Origin: Taenia hydatigena
Lineage: Eukaryota > Platyhelminthes > Cestoda > Cyclophyllidea > Taeniidae
Direction of reading: 5' to 3'
DNA: 64,000 nucleotides
Assembly: GCA_036345935.2 (NCBI GenBank)
Contig: JADWOT020001565.1
Span: 1 to 64,000 of the forward strand
Under the pieces are notes generated by a model. The model worked only from the letters and a program-made list of their open reading frames with translations. It was not told where the DNA came from and made no database searches. Made by a program: the position numbers and the translations under genes. This document shows positions 35,850 to 47,960 of this stretch, in pieces; within the stretch, counting starts at the first letter, position 1, and every line of letters begins with the position of its first letter.

Positions 35850-38470
35850 CATCAAAAATTTAAACGCAAAATTTAGACTTCTCCCCGTGATCGATTCTTT
35901 TATTCTCAAATTATAAGGACTGCGATATCCTTTTGATGGAGCATTGTGATGTCTAAATTTTTAATGGAGTCAAATATTTGCAGAAGGTATGCTGTCTTTA
36001 AAGCTAGAGTTTCTTCCCATTGTCCAACGTGACCACTTAAAGATAACGCAACAGCCTCATTTAACGTCGACAACTAATGCTTCCCTGTAAAAACTTTGCA
36101 ATAACGGTAGGGGAACATGAATGTACGTTTGGTCAGCACCTACTTGTTCCATTAGGAATGATACGCCATTCCACTTGCAAATCCTTCATTAACTAAGTGC
36201 TTAATAAAATTCCAAGCAAGTAGTCATTTTACTCCACTGTAAGCATTTTAAGCAATTCAATTCCTTAACAATTATATTAAGGCCGTTTGCCGTATTGTTG
36301 TTTAGTCCATTAGTGAGACAGACCTAAGGACCATGAAGTTCCTTTGACAGTGCAACCATACCAGGCGTATGAACAGGGAGACATTTTCTCCTGTCTATAA
36401 GGCAGCAACTAAGGAACCGTCCATCATGAAAAATCCTATCCCGGCCGCTACTTGGCAGGCATTGCAATGGCAAAATGTGCTTTGTCTCGTGATAAAGAGA
36501 GTGGCGAAAGTAATGCAGTAACCTGATGGAATAATTTTAAAATAGATCGCATTTATTAAATCGACTCCAATATGTCAAGATCTGACTGTGAAGATTTTTT
36601 TGAAATTAATGCTTTTTTGGCAATCATGCGGAGAAATTTTCGTTTAAAACCAATGAGCTGTGTGCATGAAAGGAAATAAAGCGCGCTTAGACGCATACCG
36701 CTGATCTGATGGACAGTAAAGAGGCCTGTCAACATTTAGCTATTTTGGCGGCATCTACGTGTGTGAACCAGGGCTAATCACATCGACTCTGTAATCATTG
36801 TTCTACATGAGGGCTATTTTCTTACATTAAACTACTTTAGAAGGATTCTCCTACAGGCTCACACTATGGCTTATCATGTTCCTGTGAAGTGTGGATTGGT
36901 ATGCTCATCAAAGCGTTTGTCCCTACTAATCGCTGTTATTCTGGTGGTACATATTTGGTTGGTTTCGCTCTAACTCAAAAAAGCAGATTCAAAAGCATTA
37001 AACTTTGTTAAGGTACTGTTTAACTCTGTCTATTTGTCCACTTAACACCGACCCACCCTAAGCATACGATTCGGTCAAATGAGGAGGGTACCTCTAAAAC
37101 AAGAAATTTGTAGCTATAACAACGGAGCTTCTTGCAGCAAGGGGTAGACTGCTGTCCGTGTAGTACTTTGTTTGTTGGTACTACCGGTTTCAGTCAAGGT
37201 TACAGAGGTGACCGTATTGCCCCAGCTGCGTAGGCTGGCATCCGGGCCATGCCAGCAGCTCTTTTCCCTCTGTCCATTCCGCCTTCTTTTGCCTTCGAGG
37301 GAGCCTCGAGACGCTACGGTCCGGGTCATTTACTTGGAAAATAGCCGTGCCAAGCGCTGATTGAAATCATGGTGCCAAAGGATCTGAATGTTTAGTGATC
37401 GGTGCTAAAATTGAAAGATTCGGCTTTATTTCTAAAAGCCTAAGATAAAAAATGCATTTGCAGAGATCCTTCTTCAAGAACTTATGTAGAAACATGATCG
37501 ATGCGAAAGAGTGACCCATCTGGCGTGAGAATTATTGTCTGTTTGATGCGTCGCTTGTCGACATAGCAGCAAGTGATATTCATCTACTAGCTTATCCACT
37601 TCGGCAACGAAATTTTTTAAAAAGTGGACATTGTGGCGGAAAACATTTTGATCATACCAGTGAATTAAATCTTCCAAATTATATGAGCACCCTCACCTCA
37701 CCTAGTGATTTCTGATTAGGGTTCGTCAGGTCATATAGTACCTCAAAGATTGGCTGCTTGGCCAAGTGTTTCCATGAGAAGACTTCACGGCCCTCTTGAA
37801 CCTGATCGAACAATGGAAGAAAGGAATGATCTGGCTTATGAACCGTCTAAACAAACTTATGCAGCCAAAGGAAATATAATGCTCTGACACAGGTGATAGG
37901 AAGACTTGACATTCCTTCCATTTGTCACGCTGATCGACGGTCGCGTCGCGCCACTCAAAACAGTGCAACCTGAAAAAGTCAACCCCTTATAATTCGCAAC
38001 AGCCAGAACGGGGTGCTAGTGACACAACTCGTGACGGATTTGATATATTAGAAATCTTTGAGCAAAGGAAAACTCGGTGATATCTGCTCATAAGTCGCCT
38101 TGACTAACTCATGCCTTGGTTTGTTACTCTGTTGTTAAAAATAATAAGTTCTATCCTCGAAACTCAATAGACAAGTTATTTTCTCGGTGCACCACCTAAC
38201 TTAAAGGCAGTTAAAACTAATTAAGTCGTGATTTCGCCATGGTTAGGCAGAGATTCGTCAAAAACAAAGTATGGCTGTGTTTGAATGGAGTACAAGGAGT
38301 AAACAATGTTTGGAAAAGCGGAAACGTAATATTTTAAACAAATAAGAGTTGTTGTTGTTATTATTATTATGATTAGAGATTTTCTGAAGCTATCTCAAAG
38401 TCGAGAGAAGATGTGGTACTCGAGTGGAATGGATACAATGCATACAGCAGGACTTGGGGTTACTGATAGC
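35850..38470. other. No supported gene
   Basis: Holds the second copy of the 27.7-kb repeat (37190-37345). Nothing else supported. Confidence 0.4.
37190..37345 (+). repeat. Diverged dispersed repeat, copy 2
   Basis: Same orientation as 27690-27870. This copy is GC-richer. Confidence 0.65.
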
Positions 38471-38472
38471 GC

Positions 38473-38967
38473 CTAAAGGCAGTCGTAGAAGGGCGTTGGT
38501 AATGGGTTATGTGCAGGCTTCAACCGATCGCTATGTCCCAGCACTCGAGGGAGGCGAGGGTAGCGCTCCTGATCTGCTCTTACTGTAGTGACCTTCTGAT
38601 TACCATTTGCGGCACCAATGTCTGTAGACGGATAATTTCTGGAATAAATTACCCCGGTTATTCTTAGCTTTTTTGGCAACTGTGGACCAAGCAATTCGCA
38701 TAAGCCTACATTAATAGATCCTAAACAACCAACGAGTGAAAAATAAGCCGCAACCGTTTTGTCAATTCTAGCCACAGCCTTGAAGACAATTAAAGTTGGA
38801 CGCACAAAACGGTGCGTTATTAGATAGTTGATGTTGAAAGAGTTGATGGCAGAGTCAAAATGGTGAAGTGAAGGACCAAATAACCATACAAAGGAAACAG
38901 AGTAGGGACGCAATGGTAAATGATTTGAAAAGTTCAAACTTTTGCATAACTCAAGCCTTCTGTACAT
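38473..38967 (-). CDS. Unrecognised 164-codon frame
   Basis: One of the longest open frames in the window that is neither low-complexity nor in an RNA gene. It runs from ATG (an in-frame TGA lies seven codons upstream) to a stop. Composition is ordinary; a mildly hydrophobic middle contains TVAAYFSLVGCLGSINVGL. No domain motif, no polyadenylation signal and no splice sites were identified. It could be a young gene, a decayed element or chance. Confidence 0.25.
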   Translation of the reverse strand: MYRRLELCKSLNFSNHLPLRPYSVSFVWLFGPSLHHFDSAINSFNINYLITHRFVRPTLIVFKAVARIDKTVAAYFSLVGCLGSINVGLCELLGPQLPKKLRITGVIYSRNYPSTDIGAANGNQKVTTVRADQERYPRLPRVLGHSDRLKPAHNPLPTPFYDCL

Positions 38968-41838
38968 GGCTCCGCATTCTCTGGATCAGATTAGAAAAAA
39001 ATAATTTCAATGCACTGCATCTAAGCCGAACAGAGCATTAAAGACTGTTCTAATCACTAATCCGAACAAGCAAAATTGTTATTTACGAAATTCTAGGCTA
39101 TGAGTCGTTAGAAAAATCTTGAACAAATGAGCGCTAGTCAATGTTTTAGTTAAAAAAGCCTTACCTTTTGATATAGAAAAAAGCTTATTTCATTGTGAGT
39201 TCCAACTTCTTGATGAAGTCATGATCAGACGTAATTAAATCCCGCATAATGCATGCAAAATTACTGCTTGCTAGGATCTCTTAAGCAACCTACCATTGAA
39301 TCACCTTAGTATTATACGTGACTTAAATAGTTCTGGGAAAAATAAATACCCCTTCCAGGCATGAAGTATGGCAAATGTGAGCCATGCAACGCAAAGTTCA
39401 GTGACCTACTGCCTTGGGAATTTTTAGCTAACAATCAACAACATTCGCAGGTAGATTTTGTTCCATGGGAGTAGATTGTAAAATACGAATCTTTTACTGG
39501 AACGAATTCAATGGAGTCAGACACGCCTCGGCAGAACTGCCAACTCCACATCATTGAGTATCGATGCTTACCAAGATGAGCAGGCATTTATGAGTTCAGC
39601 ATGTAAAGAGGGCAACCCATCGAAGCATTGACTTAAAGCACGTCATTGCTTCGCGAAAGGCTCTTTACTACTATTGTTAATGGAAAACAAAAATCTCATT
39701 CTATTGCGAGTTTAAATTGTGGCGTCATTGGGGGATCGCAAATAAACTAGTCACCCGATTCGAATCATGGACTTATAGAGATTATAAGCTGGACAGAAAG
39801 GGGTGAGGTAATCCAAATTTCCTATTTTATTCCCATCCATTTTGTCCTATGGGCAGTTTTTCTCCCACTTTATTTGTGATTAGCATGTTCGCTACAGCTT
39901 GGGTATTCCTGCCATCAGAATCCAATTAGGGAGCATGACCGACCAACGACGATGTGATAAGCACACCAGAGGTAACATTTGGATGGTTTTCTGCTCCTTT
40001 AATGCAAACTACTGTGTTAGCATAAAAGGGTCCCAAGTCAATCCTTTTCTTCGTTATTAAGGAGCATAAAAATTGTGGATTTTTATGTCCTCAAGTGAGA
40101 TTACGCACGAACACTTCCATCGAAATTTGTTTTTCACTACAAAGGGCGCTAGTAGTAGTTATTTCCTATAAGCAAGCAGCACGACCGTTATGCAACCGAC
40201 TCGGACTGCAGTCTATAGCTGTGCACTTGTCATCTCACCCCTTAGCAACTATCCTTCATTCTGGCTATTTTAGATATTTGTAATTAATAAATAACGTACA
40301 GACAGATATTTGGACAGCACCTTGTTACAGTCCTATGTGTACGGAATCAGTCGCTCATTTTATTGTCACGACAGCTAAATAAATACTAAAAAAGGTGACC
40401 TACGTAATTTCTTTTCAAATGGCATAACTTACCTTGGCAAAGTATGACTCGCAAATCAGAACAACTTTTGGGAATTTGACATGTTCGGTCGTTTTTTACA
40501 AGCGCGAATACCGTCGGCCGAAGTTAAATACACCAATGTGCCTAAATCGAGAGTATGCTCTCAAGTACGCTGCATCCACTTGGGTTTGGGATAGGCATTT
40601 AACACGAAATATTTTGTGAATTAATTAGGCGCTTTAAACACTTAAGTTCCTTGTGTCACTTACAGTTAAGGACGAAAATTGTGCTTTAAAGTGGCTAAGC
40701 ATGCGCTTTTTAAATAATTTCGTTTGGATATGTAGTTACCTCAACTTCATTTCTTTGAGAGACTTGAGTGACATGCTTGTTCCTCCCAATCTACCGTTTA
40801 CGATTTCGAGATACGGCACTCTTTACACTTGAAATAACATATTCTGTGGTATTTTTATCCAGCGGATCGGAATGCAGCAGAGTAATAGTAATGGATCATA
40901 GCAGAATCTTGTATTTTTATTATGTTTTTCAAAAAACTTTCAAGAAGTAAAGATTGTGAATTTCTGCATTATTTTTTGGTCGATGCACAAGATTTAGTTG
41001 TCTTTGATAGAAAAGTCTGAAATACAATCTGTGACTTGAACAGACCCTGGTGCTTGACTCTCTCCTTCACATTAAGTATTAATCTGTCTAATCAGGTATG
41101 GGAACCGAAATGTGCCTAACCAACAGAGGAATGTAATCGGGCTGAGTAAATTTAGAATGAAATTAGAAGATTGAAAATCAACTCACGGTGGTGAACCATT
41201 GCATCTGAAATCGCTTTTGGCGATAGATTTATAAGCATAACAGTTGCCCAAGAAGACTTATTTTAGGCTTCCAAGTGCTTTAGAAAGCCAAACCATTTCG
41301 ACTGCGATAGTTATCAATACCGGGGCATAGACAGACAAATTGTTCCTAATGCTTTTTCATTTGTCCCACAAATGGCGCCGTTTTATATTGTGTAGTTTTA
41401 TGATCGAAGTTGCAATTGACAAGTTCAAGCATTCTGTCCATTTCAGTCTCACCACCTCAAACATTTTGGCAAAGGTGGCTGATTTTTACCTTAAATAACA
41501 TTTTACCGTTTCTGAAAGCAGTTCAATGTGGAGTCAACTACAAACGACTGCCTTAAATAATATTCCTCTTTTGTCAGGTAGCATAGGGTAAGGCGATTTG
41601 CTTCCTTTGCCGCCAGTATCTCGAGTTAATCACTACCCATGCGTTCTTCTTCCATGCTCAGCAAAGACCATTCTTTAAGCTCAAACGCTTAGCACAGAGG
41701 TGAGTGGTTGACTGTGAGACGAATTGATGGACCGCTGAATAGAGCCGATATTTTTAAAACCAAACGACAGGAAGTTGATGCGCGGAGGAGGGCAAAATCC
41801 TCTTAGGTCAACGACCCAAAAGAAATCATAAAAATGAA
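38968..41838. other. AT-rich stretch, nothing recognised
   Basis: Short open frames only; no RNA gene, no repeat seen. Confidence 0.4.
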
Positions 41839-42701
41839 TGACCGAAATGGTCTGACTAGACGATAACCAGGGATTATTTCATCGAATGAAAAAATGAGGG
41901 GCAGTCACTTCTTTGTCTCTTGATTTCGCCTGCTTACCAGAGAGGCTGCAATGGAATGCCTGAAAATTCCATCTTTTGGATAAAACTGAGCCTGCACGAA
42001 ACCGTGCGTACAACCACTCATCTCTGCGTAGACGTAACTGCTTGTGCTTGGGGTTCGGAAAGACGGTCAAACCAGTTTACTGTAATTCAACAGCCGTCAT
42101 TAGGGTGCACCTCGTACTACTCATGTAATCGAAGTAAAGGGTAAAGTGACTAACCGCAGGGCTTCAAATAGATAAGCGCATAATGAACATGAGGTCTGGC
42201 CGTTTCAAATGGGTCAAACACCCATATTTTGAAAGTGTTCGTTTGCTATGCACCCTTTTAGGCAACGCCTTTTGACAAATCGAGCTACTGACGAAAACGG
42301 AGGCTACGGAGGATGTCGGGTTTTGTGACTCCATGAGTTGTGTGTCGACCTCTATTCTTGACGAGTGAGAAAATGGAACGTGTTTCCATCATTCTCCATA
42401 CACCGCCTTGCCACAGGCACTTCAACGTGGTATGCCACTCGATACGCGAAACGCACACAAGAGGCGAGACAGAAGGTGCTACTGAAGTGAGAAAGTAGGT
42501 TTGCGTAGATAGGGGGTGGGTACGTGACAAGGAGGAGGAGAGGTGGGGAAGATGATGTAGATTGGCGCAAGAAGGAGCAAGTGCATGAGTGTAGGAATGC
42601 GCGAGATGGCGGAAGTGTGGAGTGATGCTTAGTTTAGGCAAAGCAAGGTGGAAGGCGCAAGCTGTAGTGCTGGAGGGGTATGGTGTTGGTGGGATCGGAT
42701 T

Positions 42702-42858
42702 AAACTTACCTGGCGCCGGGTTCAGGGTGATCAGCAAGGCTCTGACCCCAGGTGGAGGCTCAGCATTGCACTCCGCTGTGTTGAAGCCTGCGACGGACTC
42801 TAATCGGGTTCGCTCGGGTGCATAGTTTTTGCCAGTGGGGAGCCTTTGGGCATCCCTT
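42702..42858 (+). ncRNA. U1: U1 spliceosomal snRNA, copy A
   Basis: U1 defines 5' splice sites by base pairing. Seen: a 5' end AAACTTACCTGG carrying the invariant ACTTACCTG; stem-loop I with loop GATCAGCAAGG, a variant of the U1-70K loop; stem-loop II with ATTGCACTCC, the exact U1A-binding loop; then stem-loop III, an Sm-like site AGTTTTTGC (42824-42832), and a terminal hairpin GGGGAGCC/GGCATCCC. Length is about 157 nt versus 164 in human. The 5' end could be 1-2 nt off. Antisense and sense open frames across it are spurious. Confidence 0.9.
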
Positions 42859-43009
42859 TGAAAAGTCCACCTACTATCTATGCTTCAGCGGCACATTGAC
42901 GTTGCCGTCAGTCGGGTGGTTGTGCTCTCTGCTTTGCGTTCCTCTCTTCACCCTTCACGGGAAGGAGCATCGCTAAAACCTGTGGTCGCTATTCGACACC
43001 CAAGCGGTG

Positions 43010-44125
43010 CATCGATGTGGGCGATTCAGCAACTGGTTTAGTGATTCAAAACAGTCATCAAAAATACGCGGAATTTCCACTTTGTAATCATGGAAGGGAC
43101 AGACTGAGGCCATCTTTGTCTTTCCTTACTACTGTTACTGGTTCATTCATTTGCTAAGATTAGTGGGGGACAGGCTAAGACGACCACACATGCGTCCTGC
43201 CTACCAGTCAACGAGACGTCCTCCCTGGGCCAGGGCTGACGCTTTTCATGTCTAGTCGACCTGTCATGACTCAGGCACTAGCCTTCTGCATGTGCGTCAT
43301 CCGCGTCAGGTGCACTCATACATCATCGCAAAGCACACGAAGCAGGTACGTTTCGCATCGAACGGACATTCCTCTGGGTTGAGAGCAGTTTTCTGTACTG
43401 CGCAGCTAGTAGCGACATTGCACACCTCAGCATTACCAAAAGAGCACCAAAATGGGGCAGTTCTAGTGCAAATCACAGCATTTACTGATGGGTGGGCGAG
43501 CGTGTAGAGTGTCTTGTAAATAAGAGTGAAGTGTCTCATGTTGGAAGCGGCTCATTGGCAGTTTCTTTCAGGTTTAATGCCGCAATAAATCCTATTATAA
43601 GTAGCGAAATACTGCAAATGAAAAGCTTCCTTCTTCCGAGTCAACATCGAGTTTGTAATCAGGCAGGCTGAGGGCAAATTGGTGAGCAAGATTGATTGAC
43701 AATATTAATGAAGCAGCAGTTGAGTGACAGAACTGAAGCGGGTCATGGTTAAGCAATGCTCGACCTGTGCTTGACGATTCTGCTAAAATATTCAGGGTTG
43801 TTGTGCGTCTCGCAAAGTTTTGACAAAGACGAGTTCACGCTAAGGTAAGTCATCCACGGTGGTAGCCTTATCGGTGGAATGGCGGCGTGACGACTCCAAA
43901 CGACACTGCATGCGTATTGGCTCGTCGTGACCTTGAAACTGCATTGCTGCATGGACTCAAGTTAAAGCTGATTTGCTTTACGGCTCCGTTGCGTCGACCA
44001 ACAAGAACGTGCTGAGGTCTTTTGTTCAATTCATTTCACATTTCAATGATGGGATGTCGTCTGGTGCATTGTTGAAGCCTGATTGTAGCCTGTAATTAAA
44101 TGAAGCAACCTAAAGCGACGGCCCT
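43010..44125. repeat. Dispersed ~1.1-kb repeat inside copy A
   Basis: Aligns with 20230-21125. On the reverse strand a frame similar to that in copy C persists (STGRALLNHDPLQF versus CTGRALPDHDSFHF), but an insertion of about 15 bp breaks it upstream. Confidence 0.8.
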
Positions 44126-44162
44126 TTTGATTGCCTAGAGTAACTCTCCGAGACATGTGCAT

Positions 44163-44163
44163 N
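44163..44163. other. Ambiguous base (N)
   Basis: Single n at the exact 3' boundary of copy A. It may mark a gap join or a polishing conflict, and bears on whether the tandem duplication is real. Confidence 0.95.
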
Positions 44164-44659
44164 TTCTATTATTGCTAAGACGCGCTGAATGAGACGCTAA
44201 GGTTAGCAATATAATAATCACATTTGTAAATGGCTTGAACATTTTTTGGCTAAAATAATTGTCAATTTGTCTTTCAAGAGGCATCACATCTCCTAAGTGG
44301 TAAACATGACTTTTGTCACATTCTGATGAATGATTAACACTTGTTTTTGCAGTGCAAATCAGGTGTGTGCAACATCCAAATTGCATAAAGCCTTTTCCAT
44401 GCCCTGTCCAATTTGATTTTTATCGGCGCTTTGCAGCACTGCCAGCAGTTGGAAAAGTGTTTTTTGGCTGATTTGGGGCAAGCAAATCTTACAATGCTTA
44501 ACTGATCTTTACAAAATAACTTCCGTACTTTATTGCAAGCCTTGGAGTAGCCATTTTTAAGTACATATGCAAGCGCCAATTAATGTACCCATTGATAAGC
44601 CAACAGTCAGGCACTATGTCTAGCATTTTTAGAATAATTAGTCCTTACTACTAACCGCG
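44164..44659. other. Spacer between tandem copies
   Basis: About 500 bp of AT-rich single-copy sequence. A minus-strand frame (44334-44579) is Lys/Cys-rich without recognised motif. Confidence 0.4.
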
Positions 44660-47054
44660 ATGACCGAAATGGTTGGGTGAATTCCACGCAGCGTGGTCTG
44701 ACTAGACGATAACCAGGGATTATTTCATCGAATGAAAAAGTGAGGGCAGTCACTTCTTTGACTCTTGATTTCGCCTGCTTACCAGAGAGGCTGCAATGGA
44801 ATGCCTGAAAATTCCATCTTTTGGATAAAACTGAGCCTGCACGAAACCGTGCGTACAACCACTCCTCTCTGCGTAGACGTAAATGCTTGTGCTTGGGGCT
44901 CGGAAAGACGGTCAAACCAGTTTACTGTAATTCAACAGCCGTCATTAGGGTTCAACGCTTTGTGTATGACAAAGTCTCCAAATCTCGTCGGCGTGCACCT
45001 CGTACTACTCATGTAATCGAAGTAAAAGGTAAAGTGACTAACCGCAGGGCTTCAAATAGATAAGCGCATAATGAACATGAGGTCTGGCCGTTTCAAATGG
45101 GTCAAACACCCATATTTTGAAAGTGTTCGTTTGCTATGCACCCTTTTAGACAACGCCTTTTGACAAATCGAGCTACTGACGAAAACGGAGGCTACGGAGG
45201 ATGTCGGGTTTTGTGACTCCATGAGTTGTGTGTCGACCTCTATTCTTGACGAGTGAGAAAATGGAACGTGTTTCCATCATTCTCCATGCACCGCCTTGCC
45301 ACAGGCACTTCAACGTGGTATGCCACTCGATACGCGAAACGCACACAAGAGGCGAGACAGAAGGTGCTACTGAAGTGGGAAAGTAGGTTTGCGTAGATAG
45401 GGGGTGGGTACGTGACAAGGAGGAGGAGAGGTGGGGAAGATGATGTAGATTGGCGCAAGAAGGAGCAAGTGCATGAGTGTAGGAATGCGCGAGATGGTGG
45501 AAGTGTGGAGTGATGCTTAGTTTAGGCAAAGCAAGGTGGAAGGCGCAAGCTGTAGTGCTGGAGGGGGTATGGTGTTGGTGGGAGCGGATTAAACTTACCT
45601 GGCGCCGGGTTCAGGGTGATCAGCAAGGCTCTGACCCCAGGTGGAGGCTCAGCATTGCACTCCGCTGTGTTGAAGCCTGCGACGGACTCTAATCGGGTTC
45701 GCTCGGGTGCATAGTTTTTGCCAGTGGGGAGCCTTCGGGCATCCCTTTGAAAAGTCTACCTACTGTCTATGCTTCAGCGGCACATTGACGTTGCCGTCAG
45801 TCGGGTGTTTGTGCTCTCTGCTTTGCGTTCCTCTCTTCACCCTTCATGGGAAGGAGCATCGCTAAAACCTGTGGTCGCTATTCGACACCCAAGCGGTGCA
45901 TCGATATGGGCGATTCAGCAACTGGTTTAGTGATTCAAAACAGTCATCAGAAATACGCGGAATTTCCACTTTGTGGTCGTGGAAGGGACAGACTGAGGCC
46001 ATCTTTGGCTTTCCTTACTACTGTTACTGGTTCATTCATTTGCCAAGTTTAGTGGGGGGGGACAGGCTAAGACGACCACACATGCGTCCTGCCCACCAGT
46101 CAACGGGACGTCCTCCCTGGGCCAGGGCTGACGCTTTTCATGTCTAGTCGACCTGTCATGACTCAGGCACTAGCCTTCTGCATGTGCGTCATCCGCGTCA
46201 GGTGCACTCATACATCATCGCAAAGCACACGAAGCAGGTACGTTTCGCATCGAACGGACATTCCTCTGGGTTGAGAGCAGTTTTCTGTACTGCGCAGCTA
46301 GTAGCGACATTGCACACCTCAGCATTACCAAAAGAGCACCAAAATGGGGCAGTTCTAGTGCAAATCACAGCATTTACTGATGGGTGGGCGAGCGTGTAGA
46401 GTGTCTTGTAAACAAGAGTGAAGTGTCTCATGTTGGAAGCGGCTCATTGGCAGTTTCTTTCAGGTTTAATGCCGCAATAAATCCTATTATAAGTAGCGAA
46501 ACACTGCAAATGAAAAGCTTCCTTCTTCCGAGTCAACATCGAGTTTGTAATCAGGCAGGCTGAGGGCAAATTGGTGAGCAAGATTGATTGACAATATTAA
46601 TGAAGCAGCAGTTGAGTGACAGAACTGAAACGGGTCATGGTTAAGCAATGCTCGACCTGTGCTTGACGATTCTGCTAAAATATTTAGGGTTGTTGTGCGT
46701 CTCGCAAAGTTTTGACAAAGACGAGTTCACGCTAAGGTAAGTCATCCACGGTGGTAGCCTTATCGGTGGAATGGCGGCGTGACGACTCCAAACGACACTG
46801 CATGCGTATTGGCTCGTCGTGACCTTGAAACTGCATTGCTGCATGGACTCAAGTTAAAGCTGATTTGCTTTACGGCTCCGTTGCGTCGACCAACAAGAAC
46901 GTGCTGAGGTCTTTTGTTCAATTCATTTCACATTTCAATGATGGGATGTCGTCTGGTGCATTGTTGAAGCCTGATTGTAGCCTGTAATTAAATGAAGCAA
47001 CCTAAAGCGACGGCCCTTTTGATTGCCTAGAGTAACTCTCTGAGACATGTGCAT
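44660..47054 (+). repeat. Tandem ~2.3-kb duplication, copy B (contains U1 snRNA)
   Basis: Second copy of 41839-44162; the longer of the two because it keeps 24- and 43-bp segments missing from A. The match ends at 47054, 258 bp before the tRNA-Phe gene. Confidence 0.95.
45591..45747 (+). ncRNA. U1: U1 spliceosomal snRNA, copy B
   Basis: Virtually the same as 42702-42858, offset by 2889 bp. All conserved elements are intact: ACTTACCTG end, stem-loop I loop, ATTGCACTCC loop, AGTTTTTGC Sm-like site and terminal hairpin. The terminal hairpin here has a TTCG loop where copy A has TTTG, both compatible with folding. Upstream sequence differs slightly (GGAGCGG versus GGATCGG) just before the start, so promoter strength could differ. 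Confidence 0.9.
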
Positions 47055-47312
47055 TGAAGATGCATTGATCTCACACACAGATCGTGGTGAAATTGTCAGG
47101 CAGGCGTTCGTGAGTGAGAAGATTGGGATTCTTTGCTGTGCACAATAGCATAGGAGAAAGGAGGAGGAAGGGTGGGAACACGGGGAGCACGCATGTGAGG
47201 AGGGTGGTAGGCAATGTAGGCGGTGTTGTGTAGTAAGTGGTGGATGGTGGGGCGTGATGTGTGCTGTGTGGGGTGTGGTGTGTGTTGGGTAGTGCGCGGA
47301 GCGCGGCGATTC

Positions 47313-47385
47313 GCCGTAACAGCTCAGTTGGGAGAGCCTTAGACTGAAGATCTAAATGTCCTCGGCTCGAGTCCGGGTCGCGGCA
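47313..47385 (+). tRNA. tRNA-Phe(GAA): tRNA-Phe (GAA)
   Basis: GCTC/GAGC D stem, anticodon stem TTAGA/TCTAA around loop CTGAAGA, T stem CTCGG/CCGGG, and an acceptor with one G-T pair and one A-C mismatch. The gene ends in A. A TTTT terminator lies at 47413-47416, 28 nt downstream, which supports transcription by RNA polymerase III. Confidence 0.9.
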
Positions 47386-47557
47386 TTCCTTCACACCACT
47401 GTTGGCACGTCGTTTTCTAGCCCTCATGCCACCAGACAGACCCACAAGACGCGAAGCCATTCACAGCGAGGGCAGTGGGAGCGAAGCAAAGTAAGCCACT
47501 TGAAGTGCAATAAACAGCACAGCGGCATAGTAGCGAGGAAGGCAGTGAATAAGTGCA

Positions 47558-47639
47558 CGACGGAAGCGACATTCAAACTCACACGGGGAAACCCCAATGG
47601 ATTAGCAGTCCATCGCCTTAACCACTCGGCCACCGCGTC
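47558..47639 (-). tRNA. tRNA-Ser(GCU): tRNA-Ser (GCT), partly decayed
   Basis: Same anticodon arm (CTGCTAA loop), D arm and GGGG/CCCC variable arm as 22530-22611. The T arm has changed (TTTGAAT loop, one G-G mismatch) and the acceptor has a C-C mismatch and two extra G-T pairs. The B-box change should weaken transcription. It could be a pseudogene. Confidence 0.75.
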
Positions 47640-47960
47640 GCGTCTCTACCCCCTGCCTACCCCACTCTCTCCAGCCCCCCTGCCCTCCCTCACCCTCCTC
47701 CCCCTTCCTCCCTCCGCTTGCCCTCCGCCTCCTCTATCCACCACCCTCTCACCACATCATCACTCCCCACCTGCCGCACATCCACTCACCTCAACCTTGC
47801 GCACATCGCCAATCTCCTCCACACTGCAACACTGTGCTCACCCTCACCCCTCATGTTTCACTCTCTCTACCACCCCCTCTCCTTCACATCTTCACTCCTG
47901 CCCCAACAACACCATTCCACCGACCACCACTCCTGCTCCGACCGTTCCTCCTACTGTCAA
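47640..47960. other. Pyrimidine-rich tract 5' of tRNA-Ser
   Basis: About 300 nt of C/T-rich plus strand, upstream of the minus-strand tRNA-Ser. Comparable tracts lie 5' of the tRNA-Ser at 22.6 kb and of tRNA-Pro at 54.6 kb. It creates a long spurious plus-strand frame (47356-48027). Confidence 0.6.

Larger units (their letters stand above)
41839..44162 (+). repeat. Tandem ~2.3-kb duplication, copy A (contains U1 snRNA)
   Basis: Near identical (about 98 percent by eye) to 44660-47054 in the same orientation. Copy A lacks 24 bp (present near 44674-44697) and about 43 bp (present near 44951-44993); both losses are flanked by short matching ends. Copy A stops at 44162 and is directly followed by the only ambiguous base of the window (44163). 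Its 3' half is the same family as 20230-21125. Confidence 0.95.

Noticed and set aside
42285..42737. 150-codon minus-strand frame (and its copy at 45173-45529)
   Set aside because: Overlaps the 5' end of U1 or its promoter region and is Ser/Pro/Thr low-complexity; repeated only because the unit is duplicated.
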